Positions 21,123 to 32,687 of a stretch of DNA of 64,000 nt are shown piece after piece. Made by a program: the position numbers and the translations under genes. Position 1 is the stretch's first letter, and every line of letters begins with the position of its first letter. The stretch covers positions 101,023,628 to 101,087,627 of the forward strand of contig CM044309.1 of the NCBI GenBank assembly GCA_024291935.2, read 5' to 3'. The notes beneath the pieces are model-generated. The model saw nothing but the letters and a program-made list of their open reading frames with translations, was not told the origin of the DNA and searched no databases. This stretch comes from Okapia johnstoni. Its lineage: Eukaryota > Chordata > Mammalia > Artiodactyla > Giraffidae.

Positions 21123-22031
21123 AGTTAGTTCATATTCTTAACCAGTGAAACAGGACAAAACCCATTATATTTCCTTTAAGATCATATTCAGCTTTCCACC
21201 ACTTGAACTAGCTGAATGCTGTATTTAGTAGCAATAGATTTAGTTAAAGTACTGGTAAAAATATACTTTATCATCACCTTTTGTCATCTTTATAAATTTT
21301 ATAAATAGCATGTTTTCTAAATACTTACTTTGAGGATTATGTTAGATAAGAATTCATAAAATCTCTTATGGTTTTCATTTTATTATGGCTTCTTCTGCCC
21401 TAACTTGATCTTTGGACTTTTTTCTCTAATGTTTTCTTGCCATTTCCTTAGTTTTCTGACTTTCACTATCTGAAGTGTATACACTGATTCTAGTTTACCT
21501 GCCAACTTTCCTTTTGAGGGGTGGGGTGGGAAGATGTACTAAAAGCATTCTAGTTTTATACCTGTAGTAGCTTTTATCATTCAGCTTCAGGTCAAATATA
21601 AAGAATTTAATATCTATAGGAAGTGTAACTATGTTAGCTTTGGAAGGATATTTTGAAATATTGATTACTTTTCATACTTTTTCATAAACATCAAGTTTTT
21701 TGAACTTCTAGGACTCCTGACATCGTGGACCAAAATACTGTATATAGCTATCAAGGATTTTACCTTCTATCGATGCGACTATACCAGGGGATTATTTCTG
21801 TTAATGCTTAGCTTAGTAAATTAAGAACAAGGAAGTGTGGCAATGGCTTTCTTTTCAGTACTAATATTAGTCTATCCATAGAAATCCTATTCCTATTTGT
21901 TAATTTCAGTATTCCATTCTTTCCCAAGATCTTGCTTCACAGCAAGCTTTCATACTTCAAACTCAACATGTTAGTGCTCAGTCCTCATTCCCACATAAAC
22001 ACAACCATTTTGAAAACATGAACTGATATTA
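21123..22031. other. Unassigned intergenic or intronic DNA
   Basis: AT-rich sequence with no gene and no repeat that I recognise. Confidence 0.5.
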
Positions 22032-22121
22032 ATTACCCCCTTGGCACCAGAATTCAGGATTTCCTGATGCGGCATGCTAATGTAAAATGCATTAGTGCAA
22101 ATGCTGGCTCCAAGGGGTAAT
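22032..22121. repeat. Compound palindrome (three-way junction potential)
   Basis: The left arm ATTACCCCCTTGGCACCAG (22,032-22,050) is nearly the reverse complement of CTGGCTCCAAGGGGTAAT (22,104-22,121). The match is 16 of 18 pairs with one bulged C. The 53 nt between the arms hold two further inverted repeats: TCAGGA/TCCTGA (22,054-22,067) and GCATGCTAATG/CATTAGTGC (22,072-22,098, two bases bulged). The whole could fold into an outer stem with two inner hairpins. It may be an old palindromic DNA transposon or repeat of a type I do not recognise, or a structured RNA. No transposase or TSD was seen. Confidence 0.6.
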
Positions 22122-23719
22122 ACTCTCTAAATAAACACAGCAATGTTTTTCTTTATTCACAATTCTCAGGCTATTCTAAAAGTCATTCATCCTCCTCCAG
22201 CGCCCCCCCCCCAAAAGCATTTTGAGTTTTAATAAGTTATAACTGGATTTTCATAAGAAATTGAATTCCAAGTTGCAAATCAGTGGCACTTAACTCTTTG
22301 ATTCTTTGAAATAAAATATACCTCAATGTTCCCATGACTAAAGGACTTTGGACCGTAATTTACAGTAGTCTTCTGGAAGGTAACAGTTTATGGCATTAAT
22401 ATCACTAAATAGATCGTTTGATTTTAAAATTTCTTTGGAAATGGAAAATGATTAAGATCAGTCACTCAAAGTCGGAAAGAATGTGTATGGATTTTTTGGG
22501 GTTTGTTTTGGGGTGTGTATGTATTTGAACATTCCTTGTAGGCTTCCAATCAAGTAGGGATGGTTCATGTTTTGATGTGTTATCTCCAAATGCATACTAA
22601 TACTGCTACTGTAAGATAAGACAAAAAAATGAGCCAAAGCAGATATAGTCAAGCTCAAAGAACCAAGTGTCTCTTTGTAACAAAAACAGAATAAAAAATG
22701 TGAATTGGTGAGTGAGACTGAAACCACAGATCACCTGGGTTTTAAGTCTAGAAGCAGTTAGTGGTACTTAAGAAATTGGCTCCTGTTAAGTAATAAAAAC
22801 TAAAAGTAATAACAAGATTGGCCAGTGGAGCCAAGTTTACTATTTAACATCAGAGAAGCTCGAATGTGACTCTTTCCAACTGTTCATACATCCGAAAGGA
22901 GGTTTTGTTTAAAAAAAAAAAAAAAATCTACTGCTGATCACTATCTAGGGCCTTCTTTCCAGGCAGCTAAGTATAATGATGCTAGATAATACATATTTAG
23001 CATCTTAATATGGAGCAGAACCAAGGTATTCTGAAACTTGGTAATTAGATCTAAAATATTCCTAAAATAATTATTGTAGGGAAAAAAGTTTTTAGAGATT
23101 TGGTTCTGAATTTTCTGCAAGGGTCCAGGAGTACAAATGGAAATGCAGAAAGAAGGAAGAAGAGTAGGGAAGAGAGATAAAAAGTACAAGTAAAGCCTTC
23201 TTTAAATAAACCCATGAACTAAAATTTCAAAATATGTCAAAATCACTTTGAAGAGCATGTATTCCCACTATATAAAATTAAATGTTATAGAATGGTCTGA
23301 CATTTTAAAATGTGAATGCTTAAGCAGCTCAACGAAATTTATCCAGTCACATCCTTGAATGGATATGAAATTACAAGACAAAAACATGAATAAATGAAAC
23401 ATTCAGGAAAACCACTGAGAAATCTTACAAGTAAAAAATAATATCACTGAAACAAGCTCAATTGGCATAAACCGTAGGCTAGGCACAACTGAAGAGGAAA
23501 TTTGTTTTTTAGATGACAGTGTGAGAGATCGTCTCATACAAGAACACAAAACGTTAAAATATATATATGAATGAAGGAACATTGAAGAGATATGGAAGTG
23601 AAGGCAGAGTTTCAGTAAGGTAGCTCCAGAAGAAAATAGAAGGATTACTAGGAAAGCTATACATAGATAAAAGCTGACAGTTTTCCACAATTCAGTCTAT
23701 TAATACTTGAATTATCAAT
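22122..23719. other. Unassigned DNA with A-rich run
   Basis: AT-rich DNA with a 16-A run (22,911-22,926). The A-rich plus strand after 22,900 may be a further decayed part of the L1 that is clearer after 23,900. No gene is recognised. Confidence 0.4.
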
Positions 23720-24139
23720 TTGCCGTAGGTCCAGTGAGGGCAAAGGAAAGTGAATCCATATTCAGATACATTATGATGGTGTTCAAAACATATAAAAATT
23801 ACCTGAGAGAAAAGACACATTACCTATGAAGAAATAAAATTTTGGCAAGAGAGTTAATCTGCAACAATCTAAAAGACACAGAGAAGCCAGGTACTGAGGG
23901 AAAATAAATCAGTCTAAATGTTATTCCTAGCTAAACTAACCTTCTTCAGTGAAGGCAAAATAGAAATGTTCAGACTTACAAAGATCAAGAGAGTTTATCA
24001 TCCATGGAAGATGTACTTCAGCAAAGAAATAATAATAATGATCAGAAGAAGGTATAGGATGATGAAAAGAGATTACATAAAATTTGTCAAATGTAATTAT
24101 TCATAGGAAGCAGATCACTTCTTTAGGGGATGGAAAAGA

Positions 24140-24322
24140 AAAAGTCACTCAGTCATGTCTGACTCTGCAATTTGCAACCCCATGGTCTTTAGCCCTCCAG
24201 GCTCCTCTGTCCATGGAATTTCTCAGGCCAGAATACTGGAATGGGTAGCCATTCCCTTCTCCGGGGCATCTTCCTGTATTGCTGGCAGATTCTTTACCGT
24301 CTGAGCCACTAGGGAAGCGCAT
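24140..24322 (-). mobile_element. Bov-tA SINE (antisense)
   Basis: Starts 'gtcactcagtcatgtctgac' and ends with the reverse of the tRNA-like head ('gtctgagccactagggaag'). Moderately diverged. Confidence 0.88.
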
Positions 24323-24360
24323 GGAAAGGAAAGGTAATGGTAAAAAAAAAAAATTCATAA

Positions 24361-24890
24361 ATGTGCTAGGTTGGTTGCATTTGTGATCTCAATTCTTCAC
24401 CCCTCTCTGAGTTTGTGCCCCTTTGCCATATGATTTTGCACTTCCTCTCACTGAAGAGGCTGAGTTCGTTTTCTGGATTCTGGATTCTGACTTCGGCTGT
24501 GTGACTTGCTTTTTGTCCATGGGTTGTTAGCAGATGTAACTTGCATAGAGTGCTTATAGAACACGGGTGCAGTTCTGCTTCCACTCTGTACCTCTGCCTT
24601 TGCCATGGAAATCTGCCCAGGCTAACCAGCCCCGGAATGGGAGAGACATGAGAGGCAAAGCCAAATCAACACAGTGAACACCAGGCAAGATCAGCAAAGC
24701 CACCCAGCCAGTCAGCTGACCACAGATTAGATTCAAGTCTAGTCTAGATCAACTAGACCGTGCAGGCTCTTAAGCCATTTTTTTTTTTGTTATGTGTCAC
24801 TATGTGTATAGTTTGTATGAAACTAGTGTATGTTTCTTTGTTATGAAACATTGCAGCAATAGATAGCTGATATAATAATAAGATACAAGA
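24361..24890 (+). mobile_element. MLT1-type LTR (ERVL-MaLR)
   Basis: The 3' end 'catgttt...gttatgaaacattgcagcaatagatagctgata' pattern (about 24,770-24,880) is the hallmark of MLT1-family LTRs, whose consensus ends 'gttacacagcaatagataac'. It lies within the old L1. Sixty- to 72-codon antisense frames here have no coding meaning. Confidence 0.65.
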
Positions 24891-25462
24891 TAGGAAGCAT
24901 GTGGGTTTTCTTTCATGTTCAGGGAAATAGACTGAAAAACTTTAGACTTTATTGGAAATTTTTAGGGTATAATTGTAAGAGTAATGTTAAAAGTGTCAGC
25001 ATAAAAAATGAGTCATGTTAAAAAAACAAATATAATTAATAAATTTAAGAGCCAGGAAAGAAGGAGGAAGAGGGAAAAAAGGAGAAGAAGAAATAGAGAA
25101 AACGTGTTAACCCAGTGGAAGGAAGAAAAAAGAGATGGGGTGGTAAAAACTCATGAAAGAATATCATAAAATTAGATCTAAATACATCAGTCACAGTATA
25201 AACAGATTAAGCTTACTTATTATAGGATATTAAATTGGGAACCCCAACTATTCCTACTGAGATATTACTAAAACTATAACAAAAAGGTAGAAAAATAAAC
25301 ATATATTAATATCAAAGTAGAATTTATAAGCAAAAGCAGTAACAGAATAAAGAAGGATCTGAAGTAATTAAATAGAAAAACCACTTACGGTATAATAACT
25401 TTGGAATATATAAAGCAAAAACTGAGAATTACAGCCTAAAATGTAAAAGTGCAAGACCATAG

Positions 25463-25637
25463 TGAGTGAAAGTCGCTCAGTCATGTCTGACCCTTTGCGA
25501 CCCCATGAAATTCTCCAGGCCAGGATACTGGAGTGGGTAGCCTTTTCCTTCTCCAGGGGATCTTCCCAACCCAGGGATCGAATCCAGGTCTCCTGCATTG
25601 CAGGTGGATTCTTTACCAGCTGAGCCGCAAGGAACAC
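25463..25637 (-). mobile_element. Bov-tA SINE (antisense)
   Basis: Flanked by direct repeats TGCAAGACCATA (about 25,451-25,462 and 25,638-25,649). Body 'gtcgctcagtcatgtctgac' through 'ttctttaccagctgagccgc'. Confidence 0.92.
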
Positions 25638-26558
25638 CTGCAAGACCATAATGGAAGGATTTTAATCTATTTCTAGCAGAAACTTGGCTCTGCTATCCAG
25701 ACAACAATAAGGATAGAGAAAGATTCTGTCTAATAGAAATGTATCAGCTTCATATGTAATTAAAATGTTTTCTAGTCATACATTTAAAAGTATGGAAACA
25801 GAAGCTTAATAACATATTTTGTGTAACCCAGAGTACCCCAAATGCTATTTCAAGAGAGAGAAAATTCATGAAATGTTTCACATTCTTTCCAAAGTAAGTC
25901 TTAGAAATCTAGTTTGTATTTCATACTTAGAGTGCATCACTTGTCACATCTCAAGTGCTCAGAAGCCCCATCTTAGTGACTACCATGCTGGATAGCCTTG
26001 ATGCAGAAAATCTAATAGGTAAATATAAAGTCCTACACCTGACAGTATAAGATTTTTTTCAAGTATATGTAATATGTACAAAAATTACCTTATGCTAATT
26101 TATAAAGTCTGATCAAATTTTACAGAGTCCATATTGGATGAGTCACTATCTGACAATGGTACATGTGCTAGGAACTTGCAAAATTTATTAATAAACATCT
26201 GTGGTTAAAGAGGAAGTTGCAGTGGAAATTTAAAACATTTAGAACTGAGCTAAAATAAAAGTTGTCACTATGAAAATTTGTGAGGTGTTGATGCAACAGT
26301 TCTTAGAAGTAAATTGATAGCCTTAAATGTCTTTATGTGAAAACAAAAAGGTGGAAAATAAATTCAACTCAGGAATATGGGTGAGGAAGCCAAAACTTAG
26401 GCAAAACAATCCAAGGAAGATTTTTAAGGGGAATAATAAAGATCGTAAATTAATAAAATAAAACAGAGGATCATCAAATAAGAACCACATATATGTTTTG
26501 AAAATAACTAACAGAGCTATAATTTGACCAAGAAAAAATATTAAGGTACAAGTAAGTA

Positions 26559-26645
26559 CCCCAGGGACAGAGGAGCCTGGTGGGCTGCCATCCATGGGGT
26601 CACACAGTCGGACACGACTGAAGCGACTTAGCAGCAGAAGCAGCA
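26559..26645 (+). mobile_element. Bov-A SINE, 5'-truncated monomer
   Basis: Only the 3' part of a Bov-A unit is present ('cagggacagaggagcctggt' to 'gaagcgacttagcagcagaa'), with a short degenerate CAG tail. Confidence 0.88.
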
Positions 26646-26884
26646 AGTAGCTTGAGAAAGGGAAAGGAGTGTGATTACAAATGTACTGTTTATTCCAAAT
26701 ATTTGCTAGAACTATGAAAGATCTGTATAGCCAACCTGATCATAAACTTCTTACATTTGGCATTAATATCACAAAATAGATGTAGGATGTGGTCTTTGGC
26801 TTCTTTGGGAGTCATGACTAGATTTAGGAATGAAACTGAATTCTTTCATCACTTTATAACTCATTTATGAATCTTCCTGTTGCT

Positions 26885-27000
26885 CAAAGGGAGTCATTGT
26901 CAGCTCTCTAAAAGCAGGGACTTGATCTACTGCTGGTCTCTCTGTGTGTGGAATAATGCCTGATATGTAAAGGAAATTCTGTAAGTATTAGTTGAAAGTG
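26885..27000 (+). mobile_element. L2 LINE 3' end
   Basis: 'cagctctctaaaagcaggga', 'cttgatctactgctggtctc' and 'ataatgcctgatatgtaaag' follow the L2 3' end in sense orientation. Confidence 0.6.
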
Positions 27001-27289
27001 TATCAGGAATGTTGGTTATGAATTAGGATGTAGAAATTTAGGAATCATAAATGAAGTAATGAAACAAATGGGTTAAAAGAGAAGGTTTTTATTCTTATTA
27101 ATAACACAGGTCCACAGTTCCCTTTTCAAAACTCCCCAGTCCTGACCTGTCCTGAGGTCATCTGCCTGCAAAGCCTGGCCTGTCTTTATCTGACTCAGAT
27201 TCCCCTTGAGGTGTGGTTGTAAGATACTGTATATGAAATATCTTGTCTTAGGAGTTTCAGATAAGGGATTGTGAACCTGTGTCTATGTC

Positions 27290-27493
27290 TGTGGTGGTTT
27301 AGTCGCTAAGTCATGTCCAACTCTTTTGCGACCGCATGGACTACAGCCCTCCAGGTTCCCTTGTCCGTGGGATCTCCCAGGCAAGGATACCGACGTGGGT
27401 TGCCATTTTCTTCCCCAGGGGATCTTCCCAACCCAGGGGATTGAACCTGTGTCTCCTGCACTGCAGGTTTCTCTACCAACTGAGCCACCTAAG
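27290..27493 (-). mobile_element. Bov-tA SINE (antisense)
   Basis: Starts 'tggtggtttagtcgctaagt' and ends with the reverse tRNA-like head 'ccaactgagccacctaagc'. Full length. Confidence 0.92.
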
Positions 27494-28742
27494 CTGTATA
27501 CTAGAACAATACATTTCACTTTTAAGTAGGCAAGGAGTCGTTGCCCGGTTATATTGGTGACATTGATGAGTTATAGAATTGCAATAAGTTTATAGTTATA
27601 AAATGGTAAGCAAAGCTAACTTTCTCTTATTTCTCCTTGTTAATAAAAAAAAGGAAATCTCAGGAATGTCTATTTAGACGAGGAGAATGATGACACTGAT
27701 GACAACATTCCTGTCTTTGTTTTGGTCTCTGTTATTCTCTATTCTGTGCCCAGAGCTAAATGATTAGGATTCTACAACTTACTAGGAAAATGTGCAGTTT
27801 TCCTCCTTCACTAATGTAGCCCAATGTATGATACACAGAATGATCTTGCAATCAGGAGCTTCGTCCTCTCCACATCTCTGTTGTACCCTTGGCTGCACGC
27901 CCATCCTACCTTAACAATGCCCCTTCTGTTTCCTAGAGCTTGTCCCCCACCTCTCCATCACCCTCCACAAACATACCTTCACATTCCAAGTGGCTTTCCT
28001 TACCGCATAATATTCACTCAACCATGTTCAATCAACTTGCCTGTTAAACCTGTTTCCTTTATTAACATCTTATGGCTTCTAAGCATTTCCAAGTTCCTCT
28101 GGTAGACAGCTCCCTTACATGAAGGGCTTCTGACGTGGCATTACTGTTACTAATAATTTGTCTTTTTCTACAAGAAATAGATAGCAAGAGCCCCTTGGAA
28201 TACCTTGGTAAGCACGTGTGGGATCTGTACATTCATATTTGGACTGATGCATCGAGAAGTATGCCATGATGGAGAAAGGAAGGGGTATGAAAATTAAGGC
28301 TGACAAAGATAAGCCATATTCTATCATTTCAGTTTGGAAACTCAGATAAAACATGAGTCTTAGGTGAAATATAGTATATTCAGGTCAAACTTAGGAAGTA
28401 GTATTTCTTCCTGAAGATTATTTTACAGAGGAGTCTCAGTGGTATAAGGACTGAATGGCTAAGGACGTGGGCAGGTGTGGGAGTGGGTGGATAAGGAGGA
28501 TTAGTGAAACAATGTGAGAAATCAGGAGGAGAACTGGGAGATATTATGCCATAGAAACCAAGGAAAGAAAATTTTATACTGTAAATGGGCAGCTGTGATC
28601 TCTGCAGCCTAAGGTACACCTCCAGCCATTTTCCAGAGACTGCTGGGCCCTCGGGCAGAATGCCCTTAGGATGCAGTCAAAGGGGCTGAGGTCCTCCTTT
28701 GAGATGGTACTTCTCAAATGTAGCCTCCTGCTCTGGCTGTAA
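27494..28742. other. Unassigned DNA; possible L2 remnant
   Basis: No gene. About 27,820-28,080 is C/T-rich and resembles an L2 3' body ('ccccttctgtttcctagagc', 'gtggctttccttaccgcata'), but the match is weak. The rest is unassigned. Confidence 0.45.
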
Positions 28743-28919
28743 AGGGGTTCCCAGGTGATGCTAGTGGTAAGAGAGGTGGGTTCCATCTCTGGATCGGGAA
28801 GATCCCCTGTAGGAAATGGCAACCCACTCCGGTATTCTTGCCTGGAAAATCCCATGGACAGAGAAGCCTGGGGGGCTACCGTCCATGGGGTCACAAAGAA
28901 TTAGACACGACTGAGTGTC
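28743..28919 (+). mobile_element. Bov-tA SINE
   Basis: Head 'ggttcccaggtgatgctagt' and body to 'attagacacgactgagtgtc'. First of three Bov-tA copies within 740 bp. Confidence 0.9.
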
Positions 28920-29002
28920 CAAGCGCCCAGACTATAGACTACTCAGCCTGCCCCTCAGGCGGACACTTTCTCCTGGAGCGAGTTGCCATCAGGCTGCTGT
29001 AC

Positions 29003-29212
29003 TGTGCTTAGTCACTCAGTTGTGTCCGACTCTGTGTGACCCCATGGACTGTAGCCCGCCAGGCTCCTCTGTCCATGGGGATTCTCCAGGTAACAATACT
29101 GGAGTGGGTTGCCCTGCCCTTCTCTTGGGGATCTTCCCAACCCAAGGATCAAAGCCACATCTCTTAAGTCTTCTGCCCAGTCAGGCGTGTTCTTTACCAC
29201 TTGGGAAGCCCA
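29003..29212 (-). mobile_element. Bov-tA SINE (antisense)
   Basis: Starts 'gtgcttagtcactcagttgt' and ends 'ttctttaccacttgggaagc'. Opposite in orientation to its two Bov-tA neighbours. Confidence 0.9.
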
Positions 29213-29252
29213 AGTGCAGACAAATACTATCTGATTCCACTTGTATAGAGAT

Positions 29253-29477
29253 GGGCTTCCCAGGTGGCACTAGTGGTAAAGAACCCACTTGCCAATGCAG
29301 GAGACATAACAGATGCGGGTTCCATCTCTGGGTTGGGAAGATTCCCCGGAGGAGGGCATGGCAACCCACTCCAGTATTCTTGCCTGGAGAATCCCATGGA
29401 CAGAGGAACCTGGTGGGTTACAGCCCATAGGGTCGCAATGAGTCGGACACAACTGAAGCGACTTAGCACACACACGT
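29253..29477 (+). mobile_element. Bov-tA SINE
   Basis: Head 'gcttcccaggtggcactagt', body to 'caactgaagcgacttagcac', then a short CA-rich tail. Confidence 0.92.
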
Positions 29478-29799
29478 ACAGAGAAACTAGAATAGTCAAA
29501 CTCAGGGTCAGAAAGTACATTGGTAGATGCCAAGGGCTGGGGGTGGCGGCAGTGGGGAGGGGGAATGGGGAGTTGGTGTTTAATGGGAACAGAATTTCAG
29601 TTTAGGAAGGTGAGAAATCCAGGAGATGGATGGTGGTGAGAATTGCACAACAATGTGAATGTACTTACTGCCACTGAACTGTACAGTTAAATATGATTAA
29701 AAGTGTATGTTTTATATTATGTGACTTTTACCATGATAAAAAAAAATTTTTAATAAATTATTAGTCAGTGTTGAATGAGTAAACAAGTGATCCCATGAA
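29478..29799. other. Unassigned DNA with G-rich tract
   Basis: No gene. A G-rich tract at 29,539-29,570 has several runs of four or five G. The rest, with its A-rich end, resembles the 3' part of an old LINE ('gaattgcacaacaatgtgaa', 'actgccactgaactgtacag'), but the family is unclear. Confidence 0.5.
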
Positions 29800-31340
29800 T
29801 GAATGGATAATTTTCATTCCTTGTGATCACTTCTTGGCCTCATTTCACACTGTTGACCATACCCTGTTTCTTACATCACTCTTAGCCGTTGCCCTGTCCC
29901 CCACCCTCTGCTGCCTCATTTGTTCTCCTTCTTTGGCTCTTTCTTATCTCCTCCCCATACTCACTTTTTTACTACCTGCCTTTAAATGTTGGTTTCCTCC
30001 TCACTACCTTGTCTTACCTTTTTATGAAAAATATTTGCTCTGGGGGAATTTCATCCATATCCCTGATTGGGCTATTACTTATACACTTAATGTCTCAGCC
30101 CAGACAACTCAACTTCACTTTACACTGATGGTGTGCTACAGCCAGCCAACTATTACATTTTCAGGAACTTTGTGAACCAGCTGCCAAACCCAACCTTTAT
30201 TATAAATTTAAAACAAAATAAATTATAGTAAAAAAAAACAAAGGTAATAAATACTTAAAACTCATTACTTCCTAACAGTTTTTCTACATTTTAAAACTAT
30301 GAATGCACTTGAGATTTTGTGTGTCTGTTGTATTTATATATTGAAAGGACTTGATAGTGGCGTATTACTGCACATCTCTTGCAACTTGCATTCAGCGATG
30401 TCATCTTGGTAACTTGAAAACTGCCACAGTGGGAATATTTACGCCATGGAAATTGGGAAATGCTTCAAATCAGGGTTTAATTTATTGTTTTGTCGGTTGT
30501 CTAGACTTAAGAAGGTGATAGAGAAAATGTTAATAATGTAGACTAAGCTTAATAGTGTCATGTCTATAGCTGTAACATAGTAATGCCAAAAAAATTGAGG
30601 AAGTATTCTTCTCATATTCAAAAAGTATTATCCACTTCAGTGAAAAAATTGGTCCTTTCAGTGATGAACAAGAGAAATCCTGACCTACAGCTTTATTGTT
30701 TCACTTTCTTTTTAAAAAATATTTTATTTATTTATTTATTGCTGTGCTGGGACTTTGCTGCGGTTTAAAGACTTCTCATTGAGGTGGCTTCTCTTGTTTA
30801 GCACAGGCCCCAGGCACATGAGCCTCAGTAACTGTGGCACATGGGCTTGGTTGCTCTGTGGCCTGGGGAATCTTCTTGGACCAGGGATCAAACCCGTGTC
30901 CCCTGCAATGGCAGGAGGATTCTTATTCACTGCACTACCAGGAAAATACTTACTTCACTGTCTCTTAAACATAAATATTGACTATAACTGCACTCATTCA
31001 TCAGTTGCATTTATAGGTTTTCTGTGGATCCAAGCACTTGATAAAAAGTCAACAAAAACATTTTATGAGAATTGGTTGGTGATATGGAGTTTTACAATAG
31101 AGTATTATATTTTATTAGGATGTGTAAATTAGATACCACACATCCTTCACATCAGGAAAATATATAAATTCTTATGTATGCATGCGTTCCCCTCCTCCAC
31201 CAAGAGCCACTTATGTATTTACCAACACAAAACTTTTTGAAACCCTCAATATCAATTCCCTACTCAACATCTCAAGTTTAATATCACAGGCATTGACGAC
31301 TTAACATGTCAAAAACAATTCATTTTTTTTGTAAAATCTC
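29800..31340 (+). mobile_element. L2 LINE ORF2 remnants, split by CHR SINE
   Basis: About 29,830-30,130 reads like the L2 (CR1-clade) reverse-transcriptase region in sense orientation ('cacactgttgaccataccct', 'ctttaaatgttggtttcctc', 'gtctcagcccagacaactca'). About 31,235-31,330 continues with 'ccctactcaacatctcaagt' and 'cttaacatgtcaaaaacaat'. Between them are unassigned DNA and a CHR SINE. The 126-codon open frame at 29,795 is a chance survivor of this element. Confidence 0.55.
30712..30948 (-). mobile_element. CHR-type tRNA SINE (antisense)
   Basis: 'ttgctgtgctgggactttgc', 'actgtggcacatgggcttgg' and 'gaccagggatcaaacccgtg' match the reverse of the cetartiodactyl CHR SINE, more diverged than the copy at 15,485. 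Confidence 0.82.
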
Positions 31341-31404
31341 TTCTGATACTACTCTGTATCTTCTCTATGGGGTAGAGAAGAAAGCTAAGCAGAAGTGTGA
31401 TCTT

Positions 31405-31545
31405 TTTTTTTTTTTTTGGTCATTTTTTTTTTAATAAATTTATTTATTTTAGTTGGGGGCTAATTACTTTACAATATTGTAGTAGTTTTTTCCATACATT
31501 GACATGAATCAGCCATGGGTTCACATGTGCTCCCCCTCCCGAGCT
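31405..31545 (-). mobile_element. Ruminant L1 3'-end fragment
   Basis: After a T-run, 'gggggctaattactttacaa' and 'gacatgaatcagccatgggt' match the antisense L1 3' end typical of ruminants. The T-run is the reverse of its poly(A) tail. Confidence 0.8.
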
Positions 31546-31766
31546 AATGTCAGTCTAATCAGGGAAGGAGGGGCTGCACCACAAGGTTACCCACCTTGAC
31601 CCAGAGGACTGGACTTTCCCCTTGCCAGTTACTCACTGGTTAAGTTCTGCCCACGAGGGGAATGGGTCCAGACTAGGTACATACAGTTGATCTGAGGGCA
31701 ATTCTCTGGGGAAGGCAGTAACGTGAATTTTAAACAACCAGCTCTCAGAACAGCTGAGGGACAAAA

Positions 31767-32317
31767 GTATGCATGCTCAGTCGTTCAGTTGTGTCTGGCT
31801 CTTGAGATCCCATGGACTATAGCTTGCCAGTCTCCTCCGTCCATGTGATTTTCCAGGCAAGAATACTGGAATGGGTTGCCATTTCCTCCTCCAGGGGATC
31901 TTCCCAACCCCAGGATGGAACCCACGTCTCCTGCATTGATAAGCTGGTTCTTTGAGCTGTGGTATTGGAGAAGACTCTTGAGAGTCCCTTGGACTGCAAG
32001 GAGATCCAACCAGTCCATCCTAAAGGAAATCAGTCCTGAATATTCATTGGAAGCACTGATGCTAAAGCTGAAACTCCAATACTTTGGCCACCTGCTGCGA
32101 AGAGCTGACTCATTTGAAAACACTTTGATGCTGGGAAAGACTGAAGGTGGGAGGAGAAGGGGACGACAGAGGATGAGATGGTTGGCTGGTGTCACCGACT
32201 CAATGGACATGAGTTTGAGTAAACTCTGGGAGTTGGTGATGGACAGGGAGGCCTGGCATGCTGCAGTCCATGGGTTGCAAAGAGTTGGACACGACTGAGC
32301 AACTGAACTGAACTGAG
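31767..32317. mobile_element. Composite: Bov-tA (-) joined to Bov-A/BovB 3' end (+)
   Basis: 31,767-31,944 is an antisense Bov-tA ('gtcgttcagttgtgtctggc' to 'cccacgtctcctgcattga'), lacking most of its tRNA head. At about 31,950 it changes to a sense BovB-derived 3' segment ('gagctgtggtattggagaag' to 'gagcaactgaactgaactga'). The last part of each half is related and opposite in direction, forming an inverted repeat. Whether this was one event with 5' inversion or two insertions is unresolved. Open frames of 204 and 140 codons here are repeat translations. Confidence 0.82.
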
Positions 32318-32687
32318 TCACATGGAAAGCCCGAGGCACAAAATGACCTTTCAGTAAAGAGGATCTGGGCACCCACAGCACCCAGTGTTGTGTGGACACA
32401 TGCAGAGGCGCAAGTCAGGAGAGGTGGAAGAGGAGAAGAGATTGAGACAGGTCCTGGTGAGTGCATTTTTCTCTAAGAACAATCCTAGTTAGCTGCTGAG
32501 GGTAGGCAGGATCCTCATGGGGTGTGGAGAACTTGACTAGTGTGGGAAGCTTTGCAGCAGCTGCTACATGAAGGCAGTGAAAGGGAGGCGGCCCTGGGCA
32601 GTGTCAGGCCCCAGTCACTGTTGGAAACCATGGCGGGTGATGACAGCACTTTGCTGTGGTCTCAAACATTCTTCAGCCATCTCAGTG
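32318..32687. other. Unassigned DNA
   Basis: GC-richer than the surroundings, with no gene signal and no repeat that I recognise. The 31,546-31,766 stretch on the other side of the composite SINE is similar and also unassigned. Confidence 0.45.

Larger units (their letters stand above)
23720..26555 (+). mobile_element. Ancient L1 (L1M-type), fragmented
   Basis: Three stretches follow old mammalian L1 in sense orientation. About 23,920-24,136 has 'gctaaactaaccttcttcag' and 'gcaaaatagaaatgttcag'. About 24,900-25,460 has 'gatctaaatacatcagtcac'. About 26,130-26,555 has 'gcaacagttcttagaagtaa' and 'ggggaataataaagatcgta'. They are interrupted by a MLT1 LTR and two Bov-tA SINEs. Frames are destroyed throughout. 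Confidence 0.6.

Noticed and set aside
28915..29430. 171-codon plus-strand open frame
   Set aside because: It is built from two Bov-tA copies in opposite directions and has no independent coding signal.
29795..30175. 126-codon plus-strand frame
   Set aside because: It follows the L2 reverse-transcriptase region and is a chance open remnant of a dead LINE.
31785..32399. 204-codon minus-strand open frame
   Set aside because: It runs through two joined SINE/BovB-derived units and part of the flank. The peptide pattern (…[15 protein letters not shown]…) is the usual Bov-A translation.
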